DNA of 34,813 nucleotides, from NCBI GenBank assembly GCA_030152225.1, contig JASLHL010000015.1:1-34813 (forward strand). Direction: 5' to 3'. Below, in pieces: positions 7,362 through 15,490 of the stretch. The position numbers were made by a program, and so were the translations under genes. Position 1 is the stretch's first letter, and each line of letters begins with the position of its first letter. The notes beneath the pieces were generated by a model, which saw only the letters and a program-made list of their open reading frames with translations, did no database searches and was not told the DNA's origin. This DNA is from Flavobacterium sp. Lineage in GTDB: Bacteria > Bacteroidota > Bacteroidia > Flavobacteriales > Flavobacteriaceae.

Positions 7362-7787
7362 ATGAAACTTGTTACACAAATAGAAATTAAGGCCAGTGCC
7401 GAACGCATTTGGAATATCTTACTTGACTTTGAGCACTATGCTACATGGAATCCTTTCATTTCGAACATTGAAGGAATAGCCAAACCTGGTCAACAGTTAA
7501 AAGTAACCATTCAAAAGATGCGCTTTTCCCCTATTGTTCAAATCTGCACCCCTTATAAAAAATTTGCTTGGTTAGGGAAACTAGGGATAAAAGGTCTTTT
7601 TGATGGGTATCATTATTTTGAAATCATCCCCCTTAGCGAAAATAAATGTCTGTTTATCCAAGGAGAAAACTTCAACGGACTATTAGTTCCCCTCTTAAAA
7701 AAGAAACTAAAGAAAGAAACCTTACCTGGTTTTATTTTGATGAATTGCTCCCTCAAAGATTTTATTGAAAAGGAGATAGTGAAATAG
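7362..7787 (+). CDS. SRPBCC (START-like) domain protein
   Basis: A 141-aa single-domain protein of the polyketide-cyclase/START-like superfamily. It has the typical first strand and helix (VTQIEIKASAERIWNILLDFEHYATWNPF), a middle strand with PGQQLKVTIQ, and a C-terminal helix (FILMNCSLKDFIEKEI). Such domains hold hydrophobic ligands in a deep cavity; no ligand can be inferred. It lacks a signal peptide. It probably belongs to the regulon of the adjacent Crp/Fnr-type regulator because the FNR-type box is in its promoter region. Confidence 0.78.
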   Translation: MKLVTQIEIKASAERIWNILLDFEHYATWNPFISNIEGIAKPGQQLKVTIQKMRFSPIVQICTPYKKFAWLGKLGIKGLFDGYHYFEIIPLSENKCLFIQGENFNGLLVPLLKKKLKKETLPGFILMNCSLKDFIEKEIVK

Positions 7788-7814
7788 TGTATTGGTATAC
7801 GGTTTTTTACCACG

Positions 7815-7827
7815 GTTAACTGTTAAC
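7815..7827. repeat. GTTAACTGTTAAC intergenic motif
   Basis: A direct/inverted GTTAAC pair lies in the 47-base gap between convergent genes. A related, longer inverted repeat (GTTAACAGC / GCTGTTAAC) is at 17947-17969, which suggests a small dispersed motif family. Confidence 0.4.
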
Positions 7828-7834
7828 TACCCCC

Positions 7835-9346
7835 CTACATCCAATGTTTATTTTCGCTTTCTATGGTAAATAACCATTGATCTTTTAGGTGTTGGAGTTG
7901 CTTGTAATCGGAGGTATTAAAATGTACAATTCCACCTGCGGTATACAAGGCTAAGCTCCCTACATTGGCTGATTTTTGCCATACTAATTGGGACACTACT
8001 ATTTTTTGAATTTTATGTGGTTCTAGGATGGTATGGGTAATATCCCATGCGCCCGATTTTACAAGGATAAAATTTGGCGTAATAATCAGTCGACCGATTT
8101 TGAAATAGCGCCAAATCAATAAAGTTACCACGATAAAGTAAGTGGCTGCACTGGAAAATTTCCACGTATTTTCTACCGTATCGGAAATCAACAACAAGAA
8201 GAGTACAATAGGGATACACACCAAAAAGAAAAAGCGAAAACCAAAAAAACGATAGTTGTGTTTAAGTGTTATACCTTCCATTTCAAGGGGTTTATTGTAA
8301 ATCATATCAAAAAACTCCTTGGTTTCTTCGTTGGAACAACCTGGGATTTCCAGTGCTGTTTTCTTGTTAAACGATTCTTTCCCAAAAACTTGATGAATTT
8401 TAAATCCAGCGATCCCCCATACTTTTTGAAAGTAATTGCGAACAATTTTCACCAGCTGCACACGTGAAGGTTTAATGATTGTACTTTTTGTTTGTAGTAA
8501 TCCGTAAGATAAAAACAAGCTTTCATGCTGCACCACGACTTTGTAGTTGTAAAACTTAACAACAGTGCGGATGATATTGGCAATAAAAATAGCTGCTAAG
8601 AAAAATAACATCACAACTATTCCCACATATAACGTTACGCTTTCCTCTAAGAAATTGTCAATAGCCTCATCGTCAATTGAATCCCCAAAAAACCTAGACC
8701 CTTCGTATACCAGTGAATTTGCAAACAATAAGACAATCCCCATAGTATAGAGATAATTCGTTGTTGCTCCTACTTTCAATAGCGTTACTATGCTAATATG
8801 TCGAACGTTTTTAGGTGAATCTCCTGTGTGTTCAACTAATGGATCTATTGCTGTTTCTGTTGATTGGGCTAAATTTTCTTTATAGGTGAGTAAGGTCTGT
8901 TTTAATGCTTGGGCCACTTCGTGAGAAACCGATGTAATGGTTCCTTCTTTTGCCGCACTACCTGCCGAATCTATTTCGATCGAATAGATTCCCAACAATT
9001 TATTGATAAAAGATTGATTGATATTTACTTGCTGAATTTTAGCTAGTTTAATCGTTGTTTTAGTTTTATTTAGAATTCCCTTTTGAACGACAAAAGAGGC
9101 TGTATCCTTTTCAATATGAAAAGTAAAATTGCGGTAATTCAAATAGGCGATAACAAATACCAAAGCGAGAAAAAACACGACACTTACAGCAATCCAAATC
9201 AAAGCTGTTGCCCATTCTCCTTTGGTTACACGCAAGAGAATTAAAATTAAAAGCGGAAAAAAAGCACGGACAAATTTCTGTAATCCATAGACAAAATTAA
9301 CGACTATCCCAATGGGTGCTTGCTTATTTGGAACATAGAAATTCAT
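7835..9346 (-). CDS. YdbT-like bacterial PH domain membrane protein
   Basis: This 503-aa protein has paired hydrophobic segments near residues 20-38, 45-69, 192-215, 237-262, 366-387 and 400-417. Each pair is followed by a bacterial PH (bPH2) beta region: about 75-150, with FTFHIEKDTASFVVQKGILNKTKTTIKLAKIQQV; about 270-345, with LLQTKSTIIKPSRVQLV; and 418-495, with LIITPNFILVKSGAWDITHTIL. The three-fold repeat matches YdbT. In B. subtilis the ydbS-ydbT pair belongs to the sigma-W envelope-stress regulon and gives resistance to an antimicrobial peptide; a similar role here is only a possibility. Its start codon overlaps the end of the YdbS-like gene by 4 bases, showing coupled translation. Confidence 0.82.
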   Translation of the reverse strand: MNFYVPNKQAPIGIVVNFVYGLQKFVRAFFPLLILILLRVTKGEWATALIWIAVSVVFFLALVFVIAYLNYRNFTFHIEKDTASFVVQKGILNKTKTTIKLAKIQQVNINQSFINKLLGIYSIEIDSAGSAAKEGTITSVSHEVAQALKQTLLTYKENLAQSTETAIDPLVEHTGDSPKNVRHISIVTLLKVGATTNYLYTMGIVLLFANSLVYEGSRFFGDSIDDEAIDNFLEESVTLYVGIVVMLFFLAAIFIANIIRTVVKFYNYKVVVQHESLFLSYGLLQTKSTIIKPSRVQLVKIVRNYFQKVWGIAGFKIHQVFGKESFNKKTALEIPGCSNEETKEFFDMIYNKPLEMEGITLKHNYRFFGFRFFFLVCIPIVLFLLLISDTVENTWKFSSAATYFIVVTLLIWRYFKIGRLIITPNFILVKSGAWDITHTILEPHKIQKIVVSQLVWQKSANVGSLALYTAGGIVHFNTSDYKQLQHLKDQWLFTIESENKHWM

Positions 9347-9924
9347 TCGGTTTCCGTATTAAGATTAGTTCCCTCAGCAGACACAGATTCCTCTTTTGTT
9401 GATGGCAATACTTGTTCAATGACAAAAGCCTTGATCTTGTCCGCTTCTTGTATGGGTAAACCTGGAATTTTCAAATCTCCAAAATTTCCACCTGCGGTAA
9501 AAAACTCGATTTGGCACAAACCAAAAAGACGCAATAAAAACCCTTCATAAATTTCCACATGCTGCACGCGATTGAATGGAATGGTAATTTGCTTTTGATT
9601 AATTAAACCTGTTTTATAAATAATATCGTGTTCTCGAACTACATATCCTTTTTTATTAACACCTGCCATTCTTAAAACAGCCATTGCTACAGCAAATACG
9701 ATACTGATCGCTAGGACTACTTCTTTATACGCTACTAACAAGGCTTGCTCATCCCCTAGTGGTAAATAAAACCCAGCGGCACCTAAGGCAATCAATACTA
9801 AGGTTAAGATAAGTGTTGTGATTAGCATTACATTTTTGTATTTCGCATGTAAGGGTTCAAATTGTACAGCAACTGTAGTAGGCAATGCGGTATTTTTAAT
9901 CTGTTGGTTCGTAAAGGTCTCCAT
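9343..9924 (-). CDS. YdbS-like bacterial PH domain membrane protein
   Basis: This 193-aa protein has two adjacent membrane segments (about 33-57 and 64-88) followed by one bPH2 domain (95-180). That domain includes YVVREHDIIYKTGLINQKQITIPFNRVQHVE-YEG, the strand-turn-strand signature of the family, and GNFGDLKIPGL near its end. It is the partner of the larger YdbT-like protein encoded immediately downstream with a 4-base overlap, and the two presumably form a membrane complex. A minus-strand TATATTTG box lies 24 bases upstream of the start. Confidence 0.82.
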   Translation of the reverse strand: METFTNQQIKNTALPTTVAVQFEPLHAKYKNVMLITTLILTLVLIALGAAGFYLPLGDEQALLVAYKEVVLAISIVFAVAMAVLRMAGVNKKGYVVREHDIIYKTGLINQKQITIPFNRVQHVEIYEGFLLRLFGLCQIEFFTAGGNFGDLKIPGLPIQEADKIKAFVIEQVLPSTKEESVSAEGTNLNTETE

Positions 9925-9947
9925 AAGAAATAGGCAAATTAATAAAA

Positions 9948-9955
9948 CAAATATA
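9948..9955 (-). promoter_or_regulatory. -7 promoter box of the ydbST-like operon
   Basis: Minus-strand TATATTTG, 23 bases before the ATG. A TTG partner is not evident. Confidence 0.45.
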
Positions 9956-9997
9956 TTCTTTTTCCGCTTGATCCTACTAACACTTGCTTAAACAAAA

Positions 9998-10030
9998 AAA
10001 ATAGCCACCATATAAGATGATGACTATTTT
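9998..10030 (-). terminator. Orphan terminator without an upstream gene
   Basis: Read on the minus strand, AAAAATAGTCATCAT pairs fully with ATGGTGGCTATTTTT (two G-U wobbles) and is followed by eight T. On the plus strand those wobbles become C-A mismatches and the right-hand T-run is shorter, so the orientation is clear. No intact minus-strand gene ends upstream of it. Confidence 0.7.
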
Positions 10031-10056
10031 TCCAAAATTGATTTATAGATATAGAA

Positions 10057-10092
10057 TTAAAACTGTTTCGCTACGTTTAATTTGTAAGAGTT
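10057..10092 (-). pseudogene. Relict C-terminus of an outer-membrane beta-barrel protein
   Basis: Eleven codons, NSYKLNVAKQF then TAA, precede the orphan terminator. Alternating polar and hydrophobic residues ending in Phe is the classic last strand of outer-membrane barrels such as TonB-dependent receptors. An in-frame TAG lies directly before these codons and no coding frame continues upstream, so the gene body is gone. The stretch is short, and chance cannot be excluded without a homolog search. Confidence 0.35.
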
Positions 10093-10230
10093 CTACCTTA
10101 TACTAGAGCTGTAAGGTCAAGGAATTTTGTTTTCCTTGTTTCTCCAAACCATCGGTTCGCGTATTTGTTGTTGTTTCTTTTTATACTTAACAAAATGTGT
10201 ACCAAAAAAGTGAGGAGATCTAAACACTTG

Positions 10231-10272
10231 GATTTAATCTTTCATGCCTTTGATTTAATCTTTCACGCTTGA
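10231..10272. repeat. Two tandem 21-bp repeats upstream of the efflux operon
   Basis: GATTTAATCTTTCATGC and GATTTAATCTTTCACGC (one difference) are spaced exactly 21 bases apart, two helical turns. They end about 34 bases upstream of the promoter's TTG element, as expected for binding of an activator dimer to direct repeats. Confidence 0.6.
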
Positions 10273-10305
10273 TGTATTACATTCAGCACTTAAACCAAAA
10301 AAATG

Positions 10306-10336
10306 TTGTATTTATATTTGAAATATTCTATGTTTG
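10306..10336 (+). promoter_or_regulatory. Promoter of the RND efflux operon
   Basis: TTG (10306-10308), 20 bases, then TATGTTTG (10329-10336) fit TTG-N17-23-TAnnTTTG. Transcription would begin only a few bases before the ATG at 10344, making the first gene nearly leaderless. A second box, TATATTTG at 10313-10320, would give a leader of about 18 bases. Confidence 0.6.
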
Positions 10337-10343
10337 TCCTTAG

Positions 10344-10763
10344 ATGAAAATAAATACATTACATATCACACGACAAAAAACGTACAAAGCGCTGGCTTTA
10401 TTTTGTGCAGTATGGCTTATTTTCTCTACTTGTTCGATGCAAACTAGCTTAGCTCATTTACTCCATAATGACACTGTGGCTATAGAACAGACTACAAAAT
10501 CCAATAAAGCAAAAAAACAGACTACAGTAACAGAACGCAGTTGTCAGCAAAATGTTGTACAGGATGACAATACCACGCTTTTACAACAAGCAGGATGGGA
10601 TCTTACGAATCCTTTTATTGCGCTTTTCGTTTCTACTTTTCTATTTTTCTTCTTTGGTTTTCGCATAACTGGTGATAGAAACCATCACCCTTTATACAAA
10701 GATACTTCCCAACTTCAGGGCAAACTGCCCCTATTTATCGAGTTTCAGAATCTTAGAATTTGA
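10344..10763 (+). CDS. Unrecognised small membrane/envelope protein ahead of efflux genes
   Basis: I do not recognise a family for this 139-aa protein. It has an N-terminal hydrophobic segment (about 16-31, KALALFCAVWLIFSTC) and a hydrophilic middle rich in Gln, Thr and Lys with a lone Cys (C67). A second hydrophobic stretch (about 90-107, FIALFVSTFLFFFFGFRI) is followed by a 30-residue tail ending PLFIEFQNLRI. It could be a two-span inner-membrane protein with a periplasmic loop, or a secreted protein anchored at its C-terminus. Its promoter and the downstream tolC-like gene (132 bases away) suggest it is the first gene of the efflux transcription unit. Confidence 0.6.
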   Translation: MKINTLHITRQKTYKALALFCAVWLIFSTCSMQTSLAHLLHNDTVAIEQTTKSNKAKKQTTVTERSCQQNVVQDDNTTLLQQAGWDLTNPFIALFVSTFLFFFFGFRITGDRNHHPLYKDTSQLQGKLPLFIEFQNLRI

Positions 10764-10859
10764 TTGTTGTCGTCTGATACAGATTTGTTTAGGGTAAGCT
10801 ATCAAGAGCTCTCCTATACATTAGCTGTCATTTAGCGTTAAAACAATTCAACAACCAAG

Positions 10860-10877
10860 AGATCTATACCTAGATCT
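10860..10877 (+). promoter_or_regulatory. Inverted repeat before the tolC-like gene
   Basis: AGATCTA-TACC-TAGATCT is a perfect 7-bp inverted repeat ending 18 bases before the ATG. No -7 box follows it, so a leader or intercistronic mRNA hairpin affecting translation or processing is more likely than an operator. Confidence 0.4.
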
Positions 10878-10895
10878 TCTTCAATTCTATTTTTC

Positions 10896-12281
10896 ATGAA
10901 AACGAATTTTCGTTCGGCTACTTTGTTGTGGTTAACCTGTATAGGCATGATGGTACAGGCACAAGACCGCCCGGCATTAACATTGGGTAGCCTCTGGCAA
11001 AAAGTGGAGCATAATTATCCTGGTTTACAGGCACAAAATGCATTAGTAGCTTCCACAGCTAGCCAAAAACAAGCCGTAAAAAGTCAAGCTTTACCTCAAT
11101 TAAAATTTCAAGCTCAAAATTCTTATGGAACTTTTGAGGGGAGTAATGGGGCATTTTTTCCACAACCTGGTTTTTTTAACGTCAGTGGAAACCCCAATTT
11201 ACTCGAGGGAAGTGATCAAACATTTAATACATTTGGCTCGGCAGTCGTGGAATGGGAGGTTTTTGCCTTTGGAAAACAAGCCCAAGAAAACAAAGCGGCT
11301 ACTGCACAATACAATCAATCGTTAGCTCAAAAGGATATTTATGAGGTAGAGCTCAAAAAAGAATTAGCCTATCGTCATATTAAAAATTTATATGCTACTG
11401 CTAATTACGAATGGATGCGTAAAAATGCCATTCGTTTAAAAAATATTGAAGGGATCACCAGCAGTTTAGCGTTGTCAGGCTTAAAACCTGAAGCGGATAA
11501 TTTACTGGCTCATGCGTCTTACTTACAGGCAGCAGGACAACAAAACTTTTGGACAGGTACCAAACAAGCCGCTCATATTTCTTTAGTGGAGCTTGTAGGT
11601 GAATCCTTAGCTCCAATTGATTCTACAGCGGTGCAACACTTTCTTACACCTGCACTTCAACACGATTCTACTCTTGAAGCAACAACTGACTCAGAGCACC
11701 CTGTTTTACAACAGTACAAACAACAAGCCTCTTATTTTGAGCACAGTAGCAAATCTATTGCTCGTGCCTCACTACCTAGCGTCAAGCTACTAGGCGGGTA
11801 TGCCCTTAGAGGAACGGGTATTCAAACGGAAACCGTTTCAGATAAATGGAAGGATGGTTTTTCTAATTCTGTTGATAACTACTTAGTAGGTATTGGATTA
11901 ACTTGGAATTTTTCTTCTCTTGTTACGAATCAACACAAAAAACGAGCGCTAAACAAACAAGCGGAAAGCGCAGACAAAAAGTATACGGCCTATGAACAGG
12001 CATTGCATGCTAATATTGAAGCGAGTCAAATTCAGATCCAAGAGCAAAGCCAACAGCTCACACAAAGCTATCAGGCAGTAGAACAAGCCACGCAAGCGTA
12101 TACCATGTACATGGCGCGCTATAAAAGCGGTTTAATTACCTTGACAGAATTGCTACAGATTCAACAACTGCTAGAACAAGCAGAAAAAACGCATATTGAA
12201 GCAACGCAACACTATTGGTTACAACTTGTTACGGCAGCAACACTAACAGCTAATTTCGACTTTTTATTTACTAACTTATAA
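10896..12281 (+). CDS. TolC family outer-membrane efflux protein
   Basis: A 461-aa protein with signal peptide MKTNFRSATLLWLTCIGMMVQAQ. The mature part has two related halves, each long helices plus a short strand pair, as in OEP/TolC: first half LKFQAQNSYGTF through KKELAYRHIKNLYA; second half LPSVKLLGGYALRG, then VGIGLTWNFSSL and AYTMYMARYKSGLITLTELLQIQQLLEQAEK, a very typical final-helix motif. It would form the trimeric outer-membrane channel for the RND pump encoded 12 bases downstream. The order channel-permease-adaptor is the reverse of the common adaptor-permease-channel. Confidence 0.88.
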   Translation: MKTNFRSATLLWLTCIGMMVQAQDRPALTLGSLWQKVEHNYPGLQAQNALVASTASQKQAVKSQALPQLKFQAQNSYGTFEGSNGAFFPQPGFFNVSGNPNLLEGSDQTFNTFGSAVVEWEVFAFGKQAQENKAATAQYNQSLAQKDIYEVELKKELAYRHIKNLYATANYEWMRKNAIRLKNIEGITSSLALSGLKPEADNLLAHASYLQAAGQQNFWTGTKQAAHISLVELVGESLAPIDSTAVQHFLTPALQHDSTLEATTDSEHPVLQQYKQQASYFEHSSKSIARASLPSVKLLGGYALRGTGIQTETVSDKWKDGFSNSVDNYLVGIGLTWNFSSLVTNQHKKRALNKQAESADKKYTAYEQALHANIEASQIQIQEQSQQLTQSYQAVEQATQAYTMYMARYKSGLITLTELLQIQQLLEQAEKTHIEATQHYWLQLVTAATLTANFDFLFTNL

Positions 12282-12293
12282 TATAGACTCCTT

Positions 12294-15200
12294 ATGAATC
12301 TTATCAGATTTGCCTTAAGAAGACCTATAGTCATTCTTATTATTGTAGTGGCTTTAGGGTTCTTATCGATTAATTCTATTAAGAAAATCAATGTCGATAT
12401 CTTCCCCGAAATAGAACTTCCATCCATCTATATTGCCATGCCGTATGGAGGGCTTTCACCTGCGTATATGGACGGTTTTATGGCGAATGAATTTCAAAAA
12501 GTATTACTCTTTGTTGGAGGGGTACAAAACATTGATTTTAAAAGTGTTCAAGGTTTGACCTTGATGAAGCTTTCTTTTTATCCAGGAACGGATATGGCAC
12601 AAGCGGCTGGAGAAGTTTCAACCCAAGTATCCCGAGCGATGGGGTTTTTACCTCCTGGGGCCGTACCGCCAATGGTAGTTCGCTTTGATGGTAGTTCTCT
12701 CCCCGTGGGGCAACTAGTCTTTGAAAGCCCGCAGCGTTCTATTACAGAATTACAAACCATGGTTCAAACTCGAATTAGACCGATGTTTGTTGAAATTCCT
12801 GGGGTAACCGCTCCTGCACCTTTTGGTGGAAACGTGCGCTCGATTATTGTCAATATTGATCCACACGCCATGCAAGCCAATGGATTAAGTCCAGAAGAAA
12901 TTACGTTGGCGATTACCAAAAACAGTCACCCATCACCTGCTGGAAATCTGCGCATTGGCGATCAAAACTTCATGGCTCCAATCAATTCGATTGCCACGAA
13001 TCCGGAAGTTTTTCTCCAAACTCCAATACGCACAACAGCAGATCGAACTATTTATGTCAAAGATGTTGCCCAAGTGATTGATGCCGCGGATCAAACCACA
13101 GGATATGCTCTAATCAATGGTACGCGTTCTGTTTATTTGCCTATTATCAAAAAAGCAGATGCTTCTACCATCGATGTCGTAAAAAATCTAAAAGCTTCTT
13201 TGCCGATGTTGGAAAATACACTTCCTGAAGATGTTTCCATTCGCTATGAGTTTGACCAATCCAAATACATTGAGCGCTCCTTGACGAATTTGATTCACGA
13301 AGGAATTTTAGGTGCTTTATTTACAGGATTAATGATTTTCTTATTCTTAGGGGATACCCGTGGAGCCATTATTGTAATCTTGACCATACCTGTAGCCATC
13401 TTATCCGCTGTTGCTGCCTTATACTTTATGGGGCAAACCATCAACATCATGACATTAAGTGGGCTAGCGCTTTCCATAGGAATTCTCGTCGATGAAGCCA
13501 CGGTGACCATTGAAAATATTCACCAGCATTTTGAGATGGGAAAATCCAAAGCTAAGGCTATTTTAGATGCTTTATTGGAGATTTCCATTCCCAAATTACT
13601 CATTTTACTTTGTATTCTCGCGGTATTAACTCCTGCATTTATTATGACAGGGATTCCTCGAGATATGTTTATGCCCCTATCGTTAGCGGTTGCCTTTGCT
13701 ATGATCTTTTCGTTCTTGGCTTCACAAACCTTTGTTCCCATTTTAGCCAACTGGTTAATGAAGAACAAACACCTGAAGATTTACGACAAGAAAACCAAAA
13801 GACAACGCAAATTCTTTGAGCGATTCCGTTTGCGTTATTCCCAAGTTATCCGTGTTTGGCACAAGAGATCAGCGGTCCTCTTTGTTGGTTATGTAGTAGT
13901 TGCAGTTGGGTGTATTGCATTTTTATTGCAAGTTATAGGAACAGATATTATGCCGACTTCAAACAGTGGTGATTTCCAAATTCGAATTGAAGCACCTCAA
14001 GGCAGTCGAATTGAAAAAACAGAAGAAATTGTAAAAGATATCATTAGCGATATTGCGGCTGTACTCCCAGAAAACGGGATTTCCATTACCTCTTCTTTTG
14101 TGGGCATGCACCCTTCAGGAACGCCGATTAACCCGATTTTCTTATTTACCAATGCTTCACACGAAGCTGTGTTACAAGTGGCTATTGACCAACAAGTATA
14201 CACGGGATCTATTGGGGAATTAAAAGAGCAAATCAGAGCCAAGGTCAGTGAAAACAGACCCGATGTTTTGATCAACTTTGAACCGATGGAATTGGTTGAA
14301 AAAATCATGGGTCAAGGTGCTATGACGCCTATTGAGGTTAAAGTAGGTGCTAGACAGATCAAAATGGCTGAAAATCACGCCAAAAAAATCGAACAAGAAT
14401 TAAAGGAAATTCCTTATTTGCGCGATATTCGAATTGCAGAACCACTGGATTATCCCACCTTGCAAATTGAGGTGAACCGAGATTTATTAGGTCAATTTGG
14501 TCTAACCATGAGTGATGTTACCCGAAGCTTAGCAACGGCAACCTCATCCTCGCGTTATACCGATAAAAACTTATGGGTAGATCCCAATTCAGGTTTAGTC
14601 TTCCAAGTACAAGTTCAAATTCCAGAAGGTACTATTGACAACGTAGAAAAACTAAAAGCTATTCCATTAAAAAAAGGTAGTTTACGTCCCATACTAGAAG
14701 ATGTGGCTACCGTAAATATGGTCAATGAAGCGGCTCAAGTGAATCGAAAAGGACCTAATCGCTATGTGACGGTTATTGCCAATATTCATGATAAAGATTT
14801 AGGGACAGCATCCAAAGCAGTGAAAAAGGCCATAGCCAATGTAGGAGAACCTCCTCGTGGAACGATTGTATGGACGGAGGGAACCTTAAATCTCTTGGAT
14901 GAAACACTAGGTAATTTATTAATTGGTTTAGGTGTTGCGGTTATTACGATCTATTTAATGTTATCCGCTTATTACCAGTCCTTTCGCCTTCCTTTAGTTA
15001 TTTTATCTGTATTGCCCGCAGTAATTGCAGGTAGTTTAATTCTCTTATCCCTCAGTGGAAGTACATTGAATTTACAATCTTATATGGGAATTATTATGTC
15101 CATTGGTGTTTCCGTATCCAATGCTGTCTTATTGATCAATCAGGCCGAATACTACCGCAAGGACATGCGATTACGCACAGTAAATGCCTCTCGTTTGGCT

Positions 15201-15467
15201 GCATCTTCTCGATTGCGTCCAGTATTGATGACAGCAGCAGCGATGGTTGCGGGAATGTTACCCATGTCATTAGGTTTAGGAGATGGCGGAGAACAAGTAG
15301 CTCCCTTAGGACAAGCTGTTATTGGTGGCTTAATCGCCTCCACAGTAACCATTCTACTACTACTTCCTCATTTCTTTACCTCAACAATGAACAAAGCAAC
15401 AGTAGTAGATCCATCCTTAGATCCCGATGATCCAAAAAGTAAATTTCACTCACTTGAAACCCCTTAA
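12294..15467 (+). CDS. RND efflux permease (AcrB/MdtB superfamily)
   Basis: This 1057-aa inner-membrane pump has the RND plan: TM1 near residue 10-30, a ~300-residue periplasmic porter loop, TM2-TM6 (about 335-485), TM7 near 525, a second loop, and TM8-TM12 (about 870-1030). TM4 carries GILVDEATVTIENIHQH, where AcrB has the proton-relay pair Asp-Asp; here it is Asp-Glu. TM10 reads IGVSVSNAVLLINQ and lacks the lysine of AcrB. The heavy-metal (CzcA) signature is also absent. The substrate is therefore open; the protein belongs to a less studied RND group. It is flanked by its channel (12 bases) and adaptor (23 bases), forming one operon. Confidence 0.92.
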   Translation: MNLIRFALRRPIVILIIVVALGFLSINSIKKINVDIFPEIELPSIYIAMPYGGLSPAYMDGFMANEFQKVLLFVGGVQNIDFKSVQGLTLMKLSFYPGTDMAQAAGEVSTQVSRAMGFLPPGAVPPMVVRFDGSSLPVGQLVFESPQRSITELQTMVQTRIRPMFVEIPGVTAPAPFGGNVRSIIVNIDPHAMQANGLSPEEITLAITKNSHPSPAGNLRIGDQNFMAPINSIATNPEVFLQTPIRTTADRTIYVKDVAQVIDAADQTTGYALINGTRSVYLPIIKKADASTIDVVKNLKASLPMLENTLPEDVSIRYEFDQSKYIERSLTNLIHEGILGALFTGLMIFLFLGDTRGAIIVILTIPVAILSAVAALYFMGQTINIMTLSGLALSIGILVDEATVTIENIHQHFEMGKSKAKAILDALLEISIPKLLILLCILAVLTPAFIMTGIPRDMFMPLSLAVAFAMIFSFLASQTFVPILANWLMKNKHLKIYDKKTKRQRKFFERFRLRYSQVIRVWHKRSAVLFVGYVVVAVGCIAFLLQVIGTDIMPTSNSGDFQIRIEAPQGSRIEKTEEIVKDIISDIAAVLPENGISITSSFVGMHPSGTPINPIFLFTNASHEAVLQVAIDQQVYTGSIGELKEQIRAKVSENRPDVLINFEPMELVEKIMGQGAMTPIEVKVGARQIKMAENHAKKIEQELKEIPYLRDIRIAEPLDYPTLQIEVNRDLLGQFGLTMSDVTRSLATATSSSRYTDKNLWVDPNSGLVFQVQVQIPEGTIDNVEKLKAIPLKKGSLRPILEDVATVNMVNEAAQVNRKGPNRYVTVIANIHDKDLGTASKAVKKAIANVGEPPRGTIVWTEGTLNLLDETLGNLLIGLGVAVITIYLMLSAYYQSFRLPLVILSVLPAVIAGSLILLSLSGSTLNLQSYMGIIMSIGVSVSNAVLLINQAEYYRKDMRLRTVNASRLAASSRLRPVLMTAAAMVAGMLPMSLGLGDGGEQVAPLGQAVIGGLIASTVTILLLLPHFFTSTMNKATVVDPSLDPDDPKSKFHSLETP

Positions 15468-15490
15468 TTTTGATTTTTAATAGCTCAATT

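Larger units (their letters stand above)
9925..10343. other. 419-base gap with relict gene and promoter elements
   Basis: No intact gene is present. The gap holds the ydbS-side promoter box, the orphan terminator and relict barrel end, a CAAGGAA/TTCCTTG hairpin (10118-10138), a 21-bp tandem repeat (10231-10272) and the promoter of the efflux operon (10306-10336). Confidence 0.7.

Noticed and set aside
10141..10240. Minus-strand open stretch encoding a Lys/Asn-rich peptide
   Set aside because: It is short, has no start codon or recognisable motif, and shows no link to the relict barrel end.
10231..10272. CRISPR array
   Set aside because: Only two units with no spacer between them; direct repeats in a promoter region explain it better.
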